Of a DNA stretch of 64,000 bases, positions 44,638 to 53,616 are shown piece after piece. The number at the start of each line of letters is the position of its first letter. Position 1 is the stretch's first letter. Source of the DNA: JACDHG01 sp963815295 (GTDB lineage Bacteria; Actinomycetota; Actinomycetes; Propionibacteriales; Nocardioidaceae); the NCBI GenBank assembly GCA_963815295.1, contig CAWFFZ010000006.1, positions 62,001 to 126,000 of the forward strand. Reading direction: 5' to 3'. A program made the translations under genes and the position numbers. The notes under the pieces are model-generated. The model did not search any database. It was not told the DNA's origin and saw nothing but the letters and a program-made list of their open reading frames with translations.

Positions 44638-45693
44638 TCAGCGGGTTCTGGCCGGCTCTGTTTCCGGGAACGGATCACTTACGAGCGTTGCGGTCATCGC
44701 TCTGCGCTTGGCCGTGTACTGAGCCTGGTCGGCGGCCATGAACAGCTCGCTGGGCGTGATAGTCGAAGAAGACGTGACTTCCGTGCTCGCCGCGCCGCAC
44801 GAGACTCCGGGTCGGGCGCCGAGACGCCAGGCGTGCATGCACAGCCGGTCTGCGATGGCGACCACCGCCGACTGCTGATGACCCACCACCAGCACTGTGA
44901 ATTCGTCCCCGCCGACACGTGCCACCAGGCTGCCGGGCAACTCGTCGAACTCCGCTAGCAGCGAGCGGGCGACGGACTGGATGAGTTGGTCTCCGGCGTT
45001 GTGTCCGAGGGTGTCGTTGACCTCTTTGAGTCGGTTGATATCGACCTGCACGACGGTGACGAGCCGGTTGACCTCCGGTCCAGCCGTGAATGCCTTTGCG
45101 GCGCGTTCGTCGAGCGCTCGACGGTTCCACAACCCCGTCAGAGGGTCTTGATAGGCCAACCTCTCCAGAGACTCCTCCCGAAGAGACCGCGAGATCGCCC
45201 CGGACAGGATCGCCACCAGCGCCTCGATGTAGGCGACGTCGTCACGGTCGAAGGGCGAGTCGCCGATGTGCCGAGTGGCATAGAACTCACCCCACAACAG
45301 GCCGTCGACGATGATGGGTGAGCCGAGGGATGATCCCTTTCGCAGCTCGAGCAAGAGGTCGACCTCGGCATGCGGGGCATCCGGATCATCAATCGTGGCG
45401 GTCCAGGTCCGAAGGTCTCCCAAGACGAGCCCAAGGTTGGAGAACGAGCCGCTCTCGTAGGTCTCTTCCTTGGGCCAGCGCTCCTCCGAAGGGCCGAGGT
45501 CACCAATGTTGACAAGGGTGCGGATCGTGACCGTGCCTGGTTCGTGCCGGCTGACCGAGACGGTGCTGGCGTGAAGCGCACGTCTGGCCTCCTCCGCGGC
45601 GATCTCGAGTAAGCGCAAGAGGGCCTCGGACCGTCCCAGGGCGTGCGCCATTGCGGCGAGACTGCGAATGCGCGTCTCGTCACTTTCGGCCAT
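44638..45693 (-). CDS. GAF-GGDEF diguanylate cyclase
   Basis: 351-aa soluble protein. Residues about 20-170 form a GAF sensor domain (LLRLLEIAAEEARRAL, SPIIVDGLLWGEFYA), followed by a GGDEF domain (DPLTGLWNRRALDE, RVGGDEFTVLV). The active-site motif is intact, so it should make c-di-GMP. No RxxD I-site is present in the expected position, unlike the other GGDEF protein in this window. It ends 37 bp from the oligopeptidase stop in a convergent arrangement. Confidence 0.9.
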   Translation of the reverse strand: MAESDETRIRSLAAMAHALGRSEALLRLLEIAAEEARRALHASTVSVSRHEPGTVTIRTLVNIGDLGPSEERWPKEETYESGSFSNLGLVLGDLRTWTATIDDPDAPHAEVDLLLELRKGSSLGSPIIVDGLLWGEFYATRHIGDSPFDRDDVAYIEALVAILSGAISRSLREESLERLAYQDPLTGLWNRRALDERAAKAFTAGPEVNRLVTVVQVDINRLKEVNDTLGHNAGDQLIQSVARSLLAEFDELPGSLVARVGGDEFTVLVVGHQQSAVVAIADRLCMHAWRLGARPGVSCGAASTEVTSSSTITPSELFMAADQAQYTAKRRAMTATLVSDPFPETEPARTR

Positions 45694-45956
45694 GGCTCAC
45701 CGCCGGCTTCAATAACGTTGCTCTGGACCCTCCATCATGCGTTGCCACAGGCCCCCGGCCGCGCGGTTGACGTCAGAACAGGGCAGAGGGACGCTGATTG
45801 TGCCCGTTTGGCCGACCGTCCCCTGGGCCGCACGGCTGAGTGCCGCCATGTCGACGACGCACCGGCGGTGACAACCGACGTCACTGCTTAGACGTGTATC
45901 AGGCATGGGGTCTCCGTTCTCCTGCCGGTGAGACCACGACTGCACGGAGGTGCGCA

Positions 45957-46472
45957 ATGAGGATGTCGTTGAAGCTGGCGGTGGTCACCGCCACCGCCCT
46001 GGCAAGCACCCTTGCCACTGCCCCGATGGCCCAAGCACGGCCCGCGTGGGACACCACGCCCGTGCGAGTCACCCACAACGTGGCGCCGCAGCCGAAGGTC
46101 GTGGATCTTCGCGTCGGCGAGCACCGCACGTTCGACCGGGTCGTCATCGACCTCGACGGCCGGATGCCTGGCTACCACGTCAGGTACGTCCGACAGCTGA
46201 CGTACGACGGGTCGGGCAACCACGTCCCCTTGCGAGGACGCAAGTTCATTGCCGTCACCCTCTTCCCCGCTCGGGCGCACAACGCGCAGGGTGGCGACGT
46301 CTACCAGGGCCCGGACCTGCAGCAGTACCAGTTTCAGGCTCTGCGCGGTGTTGCGTTGACCGGTGACTTCGAGGCGCAGGTGTCGTTCGGTCTCGCGCTT
46401 CGCAACCGCAACGACTTCCGTGTCTTCGAGCTGCACGGGCCCAACCGGCTCGTCATCGACGTACGCCACTGA
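45957..46472 (+). CDS. AMIN-like domain secreted protein
   Basis: 171 aa with a signal peptide (MRMSLKLAVVTATALASTLA, cleavage near AQARP). The mature part is an AMIN-like beta-sandwich: VVDLRVGEHRTFDRVVIDLDG, then YHVRYVRQL and the closing RNRNDFRVFELHGPNRLVID. AMIN-type domains bind peptidoglycan or position wall enzymes; this actinobacterial group is uncharacterised. GGAGG precedes ATG 45957. The 263 bp upstream contain the divergent promoter region and no gene. Confidence 0.85.
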   Translation: MRMSLKLAVVTATALASTLATAPMAQARPAWDTTPVRVTHNVAPQPKVVDLRVGEHRTFDRVVIDLDGRMPGYHVRYVRQLTYDGSGNHVPLRGRKFIAVTLFPARAHNAQGGDVYQGPDLQQYQFQALRGVALTGDFEAQVSFGLALRNRNDFRVFELHGPNRLVIDVRH

Positions 46473-46509
46473 GCTGTCGGAACTGAGCTGCCGGCACTGG
46501 CGGCCGCAA

Positions 46510-46565
46510 ACACAAGAATCCGACTCGGGCGACGCCATTGCGACGCCGGAGTCGGATCCTTGTGT
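46510..46565. terminator. bidirectional terminator hairpin
   Basis: ACACAAG (46510-46516) and CTTGTGT (46559-46565), then ATCCGACTC/GAGTCGGAT, form a long stem with single-base mismatches between the convergent AMIN-like gene and the S1 protease gene. It can serve both directions. Confidence 0.85.
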
Positions 46566-46578
46566 TGTGGGTGCGGAA

Positions 46579-47805
46579 CTACTGGGTCAGCAGTGTCAGA
46601 CCGTTGGCGCTCAGTGCCTCGCCGATGGGCTGGTGGAAGCTGACGTTGGGCTGGCCTACCCTCTGGCCGCAGACCAGGGAGCCGCCGGACTGGTAGAGCT
46701 GGCCGCCACTCGACACGCCCTGGGCGAGGTTGCCGCTCAGGTTCGAGCCACCGCTGTCACCCTGCTCGACGCAGGCGCTGTGCCGGACCAGGCCGGAGAC
46801 GATGTCGCCACCGCCGTAGTTGACGGTCTGGTTGTAGGCCTGGACCGTGCCGCAGGTCCAGCCGGTGGTGCGGCCGCTCTTGCAGAGCGACGACCCGACT
46901 GCGGCCTGGCTCTGTCCCGTGACCGGGCGAGCGAAGCCGTTGTACATGTCGACGGCGGCCTGGGGGGCCCAGAACGCTGGGTCGTTGATGTTGACGGCTG
47001 CGTAGTCGTTCCCCGGGAAGCTGTAGCTGCGGGTCGACCCCAGAAGCGTGCCGTTACGTGAGAACGTCGGGAAGCCCTCGGCGCAGTGGCCAGCGGTCAC
47101 GAAGGCAGACGCGCCAGTAGACGTAGTGGCGTTGAACCCGAGCGAGCAGATGAATCCGTTGCTCATGTTGACCTGCTGACCGCCATACAGCGCAGCCGTC
47201 GTCGCAATGGCTGCCGTGCGGCGTACGTCGACGGTCTGGCCGAAGGAGCGGGCCTTGGCAAGGAATTGCTTGGTTGCCGGGTTGTGAGCCTTGGCAAGTG
47301 TCGAGACGACGACCGTGTTGGTGGGCACGTCTACATACCAGCCCTGGACCTTGCCGGCTCCGCGGAGTTCGGCGAACCTGTCCAGGCCTTCGTGCACACG
47401 GCTGAGTCGAGACGTCGAGTACACCACTCGCTCGGTGGTCGCTCCGGCCTGGCGGATCTGTCGCGCCGTCGCTGCGTCTGTCGCGGTGACGACGAGCTTG
47501 CCGCTGGCTGCGTCGATGTAGGCGCCGCCGGTGTGACGAGCGCCGACCCGGTCGACGAGACGGTCCGCGAGCACGTCCTTGGATCGCTCAGTCGCCAGCC
47601 GCTGGGTTGCCTCGGTGCGCGAAATTCCGGTGTCGCGTGACAATGCCTGTACTGCGGAACGGTCACCGTCTCCCGTCCGGAGCCGGTCCGCTGATTCGGT
47701 GGAGGCCGTGGTCGCGCTGGTGGTGGTGGCGAGCATCGTGACCGATGCAGCCACCGCGACTGCCGCGAGTGTGGCCCTCTTGGTGGTGAACAATGATGGG
47801 GACAC
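46579..47805 (-). CDS. secreted S1 protease, streptogrisin/alpha-lytic type
   Basis: 408-aa preproprotease. After a signal peptide (about 1-32) comes a long prodomain with the alpha-lytic propeptide features SRVHEGLDRFAELRG and VDVPTNTVVVST, then the mature chymotrypsin-fold enzyme from about residue 205. The triad is His in VTAGHC, Asp in PGNDYAAVNI and Ser in VEQGDSGGSN. Six cysteines suit the three conserved disulfides. The start is GTG 47805 after AGGA. It is secreted and probably activates itself by cleaving the propeptide. Confidence 0.92.
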   Translation of the reverse strand: MSPSLFTTKRATLAAVAVAASVTMLATTTSATTASTESADRLRTGDGDRSAVQALSRDTGISRTEATQRLATERSKDVLADRLVDRVGARHTGGAYIDAASGKLVVTATDAATARQIRQAGATTERVVYSTSRLSRVHEGLDRFAELRGAGKVQGWYVDVPTNTVVVSTLAKAHNPATKQFLAKARSFGQTVDVRRTAAIATTAALYGGQQVNMSNGFICSLGFNATTSTGASAFVTAGHCAEGFPTFSRNGTLLGSTRSYSFPGNDYAAVNINDPAFWAPQAAVDMYNGFARPVTGQSQAAVGSSLCKSGRTTGWTCGTVQAYNQTVNYGGGDIVSGLVRHSACVEQGDSGGSNLSGNLAQGVSSGGQLYQSGGSLVCGQRVGQPNVSFHQPIGEALSANGLTLLTQ

Positions 47806-47948
47806 GAATAGTCCTACTTCCCTCGAGTGTGCGGCCCGGAGGAGGACCCCCCGGGCCCTCAGTCCACGCGACGTGGACCTACCGCACGGTAATCAAACGG
47901 TTACCTACGGTCAAGCGGTGCTGGGATATCAAAGTATGGTTTGTCAAT

Positions 47949-49070
47949 ATGAATCGGGTTGAGGATGCGGTGAACGGTCCGAAGTACGTGTTCGACGGCC
48001 ACAACGATCTGCCGTGGGCAATGCGTGACTTGTGCGGCTACGACTTCGATGCTGTCGACCTGCGCGGTGGCGAGCCCCGGCTGCAGACCGACATAGCCCG
48101 GCTTCGGGCCGGTCAGGTCGGCGCGCAGTTCTGGTCAGTCTTCGTGCCGTGCGACCTCGCCGGGGAGGCTGCGGTGACGGCGACCCTCGAACAGATCGAC
48201 TTCGTACGTCGGATGGTGGCCCGCTACCCCGACACCTTCGCGCTTGCGACCTCGGCTGACGGTGTCGAGCGCGCCGTGGCAGCCGGCAAGGTGGCGTCGC
48301 TGATGGGCATCGAGGGCGGGCACAGCATCGACGAGTCGTTGGGCACCCTGCGGATGATGCATCTCCTCGGCGTTCGTTACATGACGCTGACCCACAACGA
48401 GAACGTTCCTTGGGCTGACTCCGCCACTGACACTGCTGCCCTCAACGGGCTCAGCGCGTTCGGGCGTGACGTCGTGCGTGAGATGAACCGGATCGGGATG
48501 TTCGTCGACCTCTCACACGTCTCGGCAGATGTCATGCGTGATGCCCTGGAGACAACCACGGCCCCAGTGATCTTCAGCCACAGCTCGGCTCGCGCCCTGT
48601 GCGACATCAACCGCAACGTGCCCGACGACGTACTGGCTGGGCTGGCCGACAACGGTGGTGTGTGCATGGTGACGTTCGTGCCGATGTTCGTGTCGCAGGC
48701 GGTGGCTGACTGGTTCGCGGGAGTCCTCGAGCTCACCGAGCAGCGAGGCGGCGACCGGAGGCGGTTCTCCGACGTGGAGCCGGTGATCCAGGAGCTGTCG
48801 AAGACGTCGCCGCCGGCGCGTTGCACGGTCGCCGACGTGGCCGACCACGTCGACCATGTGCGCGACGTCGCCGGGATCGACCACGTCGGAATCGGGGGCG
48901 ACTATGACGGCTCGCTGTTCTTCCCCGACGACATGGGCGACGTCTCGAGTTACCCGCTGCTGCTCCAAACGCTCCACGACCGCGGTTGGTCCGAGCAAGA
49001 GCTGGCCGCGATCGCGCACGCGAACGTGTTGCGGGCACTGCGTGACATGGAGCAAGCCGCGACCGACTGA
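47949..49070 (+). CDS. membrane-dipeptidase family metallopeptidase (M19)
   Basis: 373-aa zinc dipeptidase of the renal dipeptidase family. Metal ligands are seen in DGHNDLPWAMR (His, Asp), SLMGIEGGHSI (bridging Glu), and VIFSHSSAR and the GIGGDYDG loop further on. It has no signal peptide. It hydrolyses dipeptides, including those with D-residues, in the amidohydrolase fold. The start is ATG 47949 without a clear ribosome site; GTG 47970 with GAGGA at 47961-47965 is an alternative. It is divergent from the streptogrisin-like protease. Confidence 0.9.
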   Translation: MNRVEDAVNGPKYVFDGHNDLPWAMRDLCGYDFDAVDLRGGEPRLQTDIARLRAGQVGAQFWSVFVPCDLAGEAAVTATLEQIDFVRRMVARYPDTFALATSADGVERAVAAGKVASLMGIEGGHSIDESLGTLRMMHLLGVRYMTLTHNENVPWADSATDTAALNGLSAFGRDVVREMNRIGMFVDLSHVSADVMRDALETTTAPVIFSHSSARALCDINRNVPDDVLAGLADNGGVCMVTFVPMFVSQAVADWFAGVLELTEQRGGDRRRFSDVEPVIQELSKTSPPARCTVADVADHVDHVRDVAGIDHVGIGGDYDGSLFFPDDMGDVSSYPLLLQTLHDRGWSEQELAAIAHANVLRALRDMEQAATD

Positions 49071-49118
49071 CGCCGTGCCGACCAGTCGGCGGGGGAGTGC
49101 GCACGTAGAGTTGAGCGC

Positions 49119-50633
49119 ATGGAAGCGCCGCACGCTGGTCACGGTGGCGCAAGTCCGACCGTCGTTGCGCTCGTGCTCGCTGGCGGCGCCGGGATGCGGC
49201 TCGGCCGACCGAAGGCGCTGGTGGCCGAGGCCGACGGCACGACCTGGTTGGCGCGGGCGGCGACGACCGCTCGTGACGGCGGAGCTACCCAGGTATATGT
49301 CGTCATCGGGGCTGAGGCCGACGCCACCCGACCTGTCGTGCCCGACGGCTGTGTCGTCGTCGAAGCCACCGAGTGGGCCGAGGGGATGGGCGCCTCGCTA
49401 CGGTCCGGCCTGAGCCAGGTGATGCTCGACCACCCGACGGCCGACGCTGTCGTGGTCCTACTCGTCGACACCCCCGACGTGGGGCCGGGCGTCGTGAGTC
49501 GCTTGCTCGTTCACGCAGCCCCCGCCTCGATCGCGCGGGCGAGCTATGACGGCATACCCGGCCATCCCGTGCTGATCGGCCGTGAGCACTGGCGCGGGGT
49601 CCTTGAGTCGGCGCACGGCGACCGGGGCGCCCGCGACTACCTGAACACGCAACAGGTGACGCTCGTCGAGAGCGGCGACGTCGGGTCGGGTCGGGACGTA
49701 GACACACCCGAAGCGCTTGGGGAATGGGAGCGCGTCGTAGAGGCTGGCCCTATGCACTCGATCCAGTCCGCCGCAGACCTCGCCGACAGGCTCGCCCACA
49801 CGGGCTACCTGACCGATGACGGGCTGGCCACGATCGGCTACCTCGCGTTGGCGATGCACCGACCGCTTCTTCTCGAGGGCGAGCCAGGCACCGGCAAGAC
49901 CGCACTCGCCGAGGCGCTCGCAGAGGCGCTCGGCCTCAAGCTGATCCGACTGCAGTGCCATGAGGGCATCGACGCCAGCCAAGCCTTGTACGACTGGGAC
50001 TTCGCCCGTCAGATCTTGCACCTCCGCACCGTCGAGGCCGTCACGGGTGATCGTGAGATCGACCAGTCAGAGGTCGAGAAGTCGTTGTTCGACGAGCGGT
50101 TCCTGCTCGCGCGCCCCATCCTGCAGGCACTTCGGGAGAGTCCTGCCGTGCTGCTCATCGACGAGGTAGACCGAGCCGACGACGAGTTCGAGGCCTTCCT
50201 GCTCGAGGTGCTCTCCACCAACCAGGTGACGATCCCCGAGTACGGCACGGTCGTGGCGGCCACCCCACCGATCGTCGTCCTGACCTCCAACCGCACGAGG
50301 GAGGTCCACGACGCCCTCAAGCGCCGCTGTCTCTACCACTGGGTCGAGCATCCGGGCCTCGAACGGGAGGTCGAGATCGTACGTCGCCGGCTTCCCGACG
50401 TACCCAAGCAACTCGCCGAGCAGGTGGCCCTGGCCACGATGAAGCTCCGGGCGCGCGACGACCTGGTCAAGCCACCCGGCGTGGCCGAGACCCTCGACTG
50501 GGCACAGGCACTCCACACACTCGGAGCTTCAGAGCTCGACCTCGAGACGGCGGCCTCGACGCTCGGCGCCGTGCTCAAGTACCGCGAGGACGCGGAGCGG
50601 GTGCGGGCCTCGTTGGACAAGATCCTCTCCTGA
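49119..50633 (+). CDS. MocA-like nucleotidyltransferase fused to MoxR AAA+ ATPase
   Basis: A single 504-aa frame holds two proteins normally separate. Residues 1-209 are a MobA/MocA-type NTP transferase (VLAGGAGMRLGRPKAL, LVDTPDVGPG, GHPVLIGREHW), used in molybdopterin cytosine dinucleotide synthesis. Residues 212-504 are a MoxR-type ATPase (Walker A LLEGEPGTGKTAL, Walker B VLLIDEVDRAD, sensor LTSNRTREVHDALKRRC), like CoxD. ATG 49752 at residue 212 has AGAGG upstream, so the ATPase may also be made separately. It heads the maturation genes for the molybdenum hydroxylase encoded downstream. Confidence 0.88.
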   Translation: MEAPHAGHGGASPTVVALVLAGGAGMRLGRPKALVAEADGTTWLARAATTARDGGATQVYVVIGAEADATRPVVPDGCVVVEATEWAEGMGASLRSGLSQVMLDHPTADAVVVLLVDTPDVGPGVVSRLLVHAAPASIARASYDGIPGHPVLIGREHWRGVLESAHGDRGARDYLNTQQVTLVESGDVGSGRDVDTPEALGEWERVVEAGPMHSIQSAADLADRLAHTGYLTDDGLATIGYLALAMHRPLLLEGEPGTGKTALAEALAEALGLKLIRLQCHEGIDASQALYDWDFARQILHLRTVEAVTGDREIDQSEVEKSLFDERFLLARPILQALRESPAVLLIDEVDRADDEFEAFLLEVLSTNQVTIPEYGTVVAATPPIVVLTSNRTREVHDALKRRCLYHWVEHPGLEREVEIVRRRLPDVPKQLAEQVALATMKLRARDDLVKPPGVAETLDWAQALHTLGASELDLETAASTLGAVLKYREDAERVRASLDKILS

Positions 50634-50660
50634 TGAGCCCTGCCTGATGGACACAGCGGC

Positions 50661-51779
50661 ATGAGCACGGTTGCCCCGGCCCACCAGGCTGACGAGATCC
50701 TCACCGCGTTCGCAGTCGCGCTCCGGGCGGCCGGACTACACGTGACGATGGACCGCACCTCGGCGTTCCTCCGGGGTTGCGCCATCGTCGGCGCAGCCGA
50801 CCAGGCCGCCGTCTACTGGACCGGCCGGGCCACCCTCTGTGGCTCGCTCGACGACCTCGACCGCTACGACCAGGTGTTCGCGGCCTGGTTCGGCGGATCA
50901 GGGCTCGTGCCCACGCCGCCACGCGAGTGGCTGCGACGCGTTGAGCAGGCCGACCTCGGTGACACGGGTGACGAGGGCGGCGGCGAAGACGGCTCACACA
51001 CGGTGGTCCGCGCTTCCGCGAGTGCGACCGAGGTGTTGAGGCACCGCGATATCGCGTCGATGAGCCAGGCCGAGCGGGCCGAGTTGGCCCGACTGTTCGC
51101 GGGCCTGCGATGCGTGCCGCCCAAACGCACGTCGTCGCGGCGACGACCTTCGCGCAGCGGGGAGGTCGACGCGCGGCGCACCCTACGCGAGCAGCTTCGA
51201 CGTGGCGGTGAGCCGTCCCGGCTGAACTTCAAGCGACGCACCCAACGGGCCCGGCGGGTCGTGGTGCTCATCGACGTCTCCGGCTCGATGGGTCCGTATG
51301 CCGACAGCCTGCTCCGTTGGGCGCACGTCGTCGTCACGGCCAGCCCGGCCAGGACAGAGGTGTTCACGATCGGCACCCGGCTGACACGAGTCACGCGCGC
51401 CCTCCGGGTGCGCGACGGCGAGGCCGCCCTCATCGCCACCGGCCAAGTTGTCCCCGACTGGTCGGGAGGCACGCGGCTGGGCGAGGCGATGCAGGCCTTC
51501 GTCGATCGTCATGGCCGGCGCGGGCTCGCCCGAGGCGCGGTCGTGGTGATTTTGAGCGACGGGTGGGAGCGCGGTGACAGTGCCCAGCTCGGCGAGCAAA
51601 TGCAGCGGCTGCGCCGGCTGAGCCATTCCATCGTCTGGGTCAACCCTCACCTCGGCAAGGTCGGCTACCAACCGGTCCAGGGCGGGATTGTCGCAGCCCT
51701 TCCCTACGTTGACACGTTCTTGGCGGGGCACAGCATGGCCACGTTCGAGGAGGCGTTGGAGGTGATTGCCCGTGCGTGA
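50661..51779 (+). CDS. VWA domain protein, CoxE-like
   Basis: 372 aa with a von Willebrand A domain. The metal-ion site is DVSGSMGPYADS (about residues 211-222), with the later Thr and Asp positions in SGGTRLGEAMQ and VVILSDGWERGD. N-terminal residues 1-160 are helical. CoxE-like proteins work with CoxD MoxR ATPases to insert the sulfur/copper or finish the molybdenum site of CO-dehydrogenase-type enzymes. It overlaps the XdhC gene by 8 bp. Confidence 0.88.
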   Translation: MSTVAPAHQADEILTAFAVALRAAGLHVTMDRTSAFLRGCAIVGAADQAAVYWTGRATLCGSLDDLDRYDQVFAAWFGGSGLVPTPPREWLRRVEQADLGDTGDEGGGEDGSHTVVRASASATEVLRHRDIASMSQAERAELARLFAGLRCVPPKRTSSRRRPSRSGEVDARRTLREQLRRGGEPSRLNFKRRTQRARRVVVLIDVSGSMGPYADSLLRWAHVVVTASPARTEVFTIGTRLTRVTRALRVRDGEAALIATGQVVPDWSGGTRLGEAMQAFVDRHGRRGLARGAVVVILSDGWERGDSAQLGEQMQRLRRLSHSIVWVNPHLGKVGYQPVQGGIVAALPYVDTFLAGHSMATFEEALEVIARA

Positions 51780-52905
51780 CGTCTTGGATCGGCTGCTGCC
51801 GTGGTGGCAGGCCGGTGAGACAGTCGGCGTCGGGACCGTGGTCGCGACCTTCCAGTCAGCTCCGCGGGCGCCGGGAGCAGCGATGCTGGTCGGCCCGGGA
51901 GGTGAAGCTGTCGGCTCGGTCTCGGGCGGGTGCGTCGAAGGGGCGGTCTACGAGCTGGCCGAGCAGGTCATCGCCGACGGCCGCCCGGTCCTGCAGCGTT
52001 ACGGCGTCAGCGACGACGACGCGTTCGCCGTCGGCCTCACCTGCGGAGGTGTCCTGGACGTCTTTATCGAGGTCATCGACAAGCAGACCTTCCCGGAGCT
52101 CGGGGAAGTCGCGGCCGACATCGAGGCCGGGCGGCCGGTCGCAGTCGCGACAGTGGTCTCCCACGACGAGCCCAGTCGGATCGGACGCCGGCTCGTCGTA
52201 CGCCCGACCGACCACGCACAGCCGGTCGTCGGGTCGCTCGGGTCGACTCGCGCCGATGACGCCGTTGCTGCAGACGCCCGTGGCCTTCTTGCTGCCGGGC
52301 GCAACGAGACCCTTCACTACGGACCCGAAGGTCAGCGCCGCGGCGAGGGGATGGCCGTCTTCGTGGTCTCCTATGCGCCGAAACCCCGCATGCTGGTGTT
52401 CGGCGCCATCGACTTCGCAGCGGCCGTCGCCCGGGTCGGGTCGTTCCTCGGCTACCAGGTGACGGTTTGCGACGCCAGGCCTGTGTTCGCCACCGCCACA
52501 CGGTTCCCCGAGGCCGACGAGGTGGTGGTCTCCTGGCCGCACAAGTACCTCACCGAGCAGGTGGCGCAGAACCTTGTCGACGAGCGCACTGTGTTGTGCG
52601 TCCTCACCCATGACCCGAAGTTCGACGTCCCCCTGCTCGAAGTCGCGTTGCGGCTGCCGGAGGTCGCGTACGTCGGGGCGATGGGGTCGCGTCGTACCCA
52701 TGACGACCGGATGAAGCGGCTCCGCGAGGCGGGCCTCACCGACGACGAGCTCGGCCGCCTCTCCAGCCCGATCGGCCTCGACCTCGGGGCTCGCACGCCA
52801 GAGGAGACGGCTGTCAGCATCGCTGCCGAGATCATCGCGTTGCGGTGGGGTGGAAAGGGCGACCGGCTAGCCGGCGTCGAGGGACCCATCCACCACGACG
52901 TCTGA
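51772..52905 (+). CDS. XdhC/CoxI family protein
   Basis: 377 aa. An XdhC-CoxI N-terminal domain (VGVGTVVATFQSAPRAPGAA, GGCVEGAV, LTCGG) is followed by a C-terminal Rossmann domain (RMLVFGAIDFAAAVARVGSFL, YVGAMGSRRTHDDR, IGLDLGARTPEETAVSI). These proteins bind molybdenum cofactor and help sulfurate or load it into xanthine-dehydrogenase-family enzymes. The start is GTG 51772 with GGAGG at 51758-51762. It ends the maturation operon before a terminator. Confidence 0.9.
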   Translation: MRDVLDRLLPWWQAGETVGVGTVVATFQSAPRAPGAAMLVGPGGEAVGSVSGGCVEGAVYELAEQVIADGRPVLQRYGVSDDDAFAVGLTCGGVLDVFIEVIDKQTFPELGEVAADIEAGRPVAVATVVSHDEPSRIGRRLVVRPTDHAQPVVGSLGSTRADDAVAADARGLLAAGRNETLHYGPEGQRRGEGMAVFVVSYAPKPRMLVFGAIDFAAAVARVGSFLGYQVTVCDARPVFATATRFPEADEVVVSWPHKYLTEQVAQNLVDERTVLCVLTHDPKFDVPLLEVALRLPEVAYVGAMGSRRTHDDRMKRLREAGLTDDELGRLSSPIGLDLGARTPEETAVSIAAEIIALRWGGKGDRLAGVEGPIHHDV

Positions 52906-52928
52906 CCCTAAACATCTCTGCCGTCTGC

Positions 52929-52959
52929 GATGTGAACAGTCCTTCGGGACGTTCACATC
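52929..52959 (+). terminator. terminator hairpin after xdhC-like gene
   Basis: GATGTGAAC-A-GTCC, loop TTCG, GGAC-GTTCACATC gives a 13-bp stem with one bulged A, 24 bp beyond the XdhC-like stop. It separates the maturation genes from the structural subunits, which follow after a 190-bp promoter region. Confidence 0.85.
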
Positions 52960-53151
52960 CCCACCCTGGCGTGCATTCGGGGCGTTTGGGGTGTAGGGCT
53001 CGGTGGTGAGCCACGGGTCTCGCCAGCCGAGCGTTTGAATGTCGATGATCCCCTGATCAACCACTTGTGCGCGCGCCCGTAGAGCGGTTGTGTGTTACCT
53101 ACACCGTGACGCGGCGGATCCCACCAGGTTGCCCTGCGAGAAGGGATGGAC

Positions 53152-53616
53152 ATGACTCGAGTTCACATCAAGGTCGACGGGGTGGATTACTCCGACGACG
53201 TCGAACCCCGCATGCTGCTCGTGCAGTACCTCAGGGAGCAGATCGGCAAGACGGGCACGGTGGTCGGGTGCGACACCACGAACTGTGGTGCCTGCACCGT
53301 CGACCTCGGCGGTCGCAGCGTCAAGTCGTGCACCGTGCTGGCTGTCCAAGCCGATGGCAACGAAGTGACCACGATCGAGGGCCTCTCCGCGAACGGCGAG
53401 CTGCACCCGATGCAGCAGGCGTTCCATGAGAATCACGCCCTGCAATGTGGCTTCTGCACACCGGGGATGATCATGCAGAGCATCGACCTGCTGCGCGACA
53501 ACCCCAGCCCCACAGAGCAAGAGGTCCGCGACGGCCTCGAGGGCAACCTGTGCCGATGCACGGGATACCAGAACATCGTCAAGGCTGTACTGGCCGCCTC
53601 GAAGGCAGGTGCATGA
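53152..53616 (+). CDS. coxS: [2Fe-2S] small subunit, xanthine dehydrogenase/CO dehydrogenase family
   Basis: 154 aa. The plant-type ferredoxin cluster is GCDTTNCGACTVDLGG plus SCTVLA, and the second cluster CGFCTPGMIM and CRCTGYQNIV, the two-cluster arrangement of CoxS. The start is set at ATG 53152, spaced properly from GAGAAGG; ATG 53146 is in frame two codons earlier. It overlaps the large-subunit start by 4 bp. It passes electrons from the molybdenum site to FAD. Confidence 0.92.
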   Translation: MTRVHIKVDGVDYSDDVEPRMLLVQYLREQIGKTGTVVGCDTTNCGACTVDLGGRSVKSCTVLAVQADGNEVTTIEGLSANGELHPMQQAFHENHALQCGFCTPGMIMQSIDLLRDNPSPTEQEVRDGLEGNLCRCTGYQNIVKAVLAASKAGA

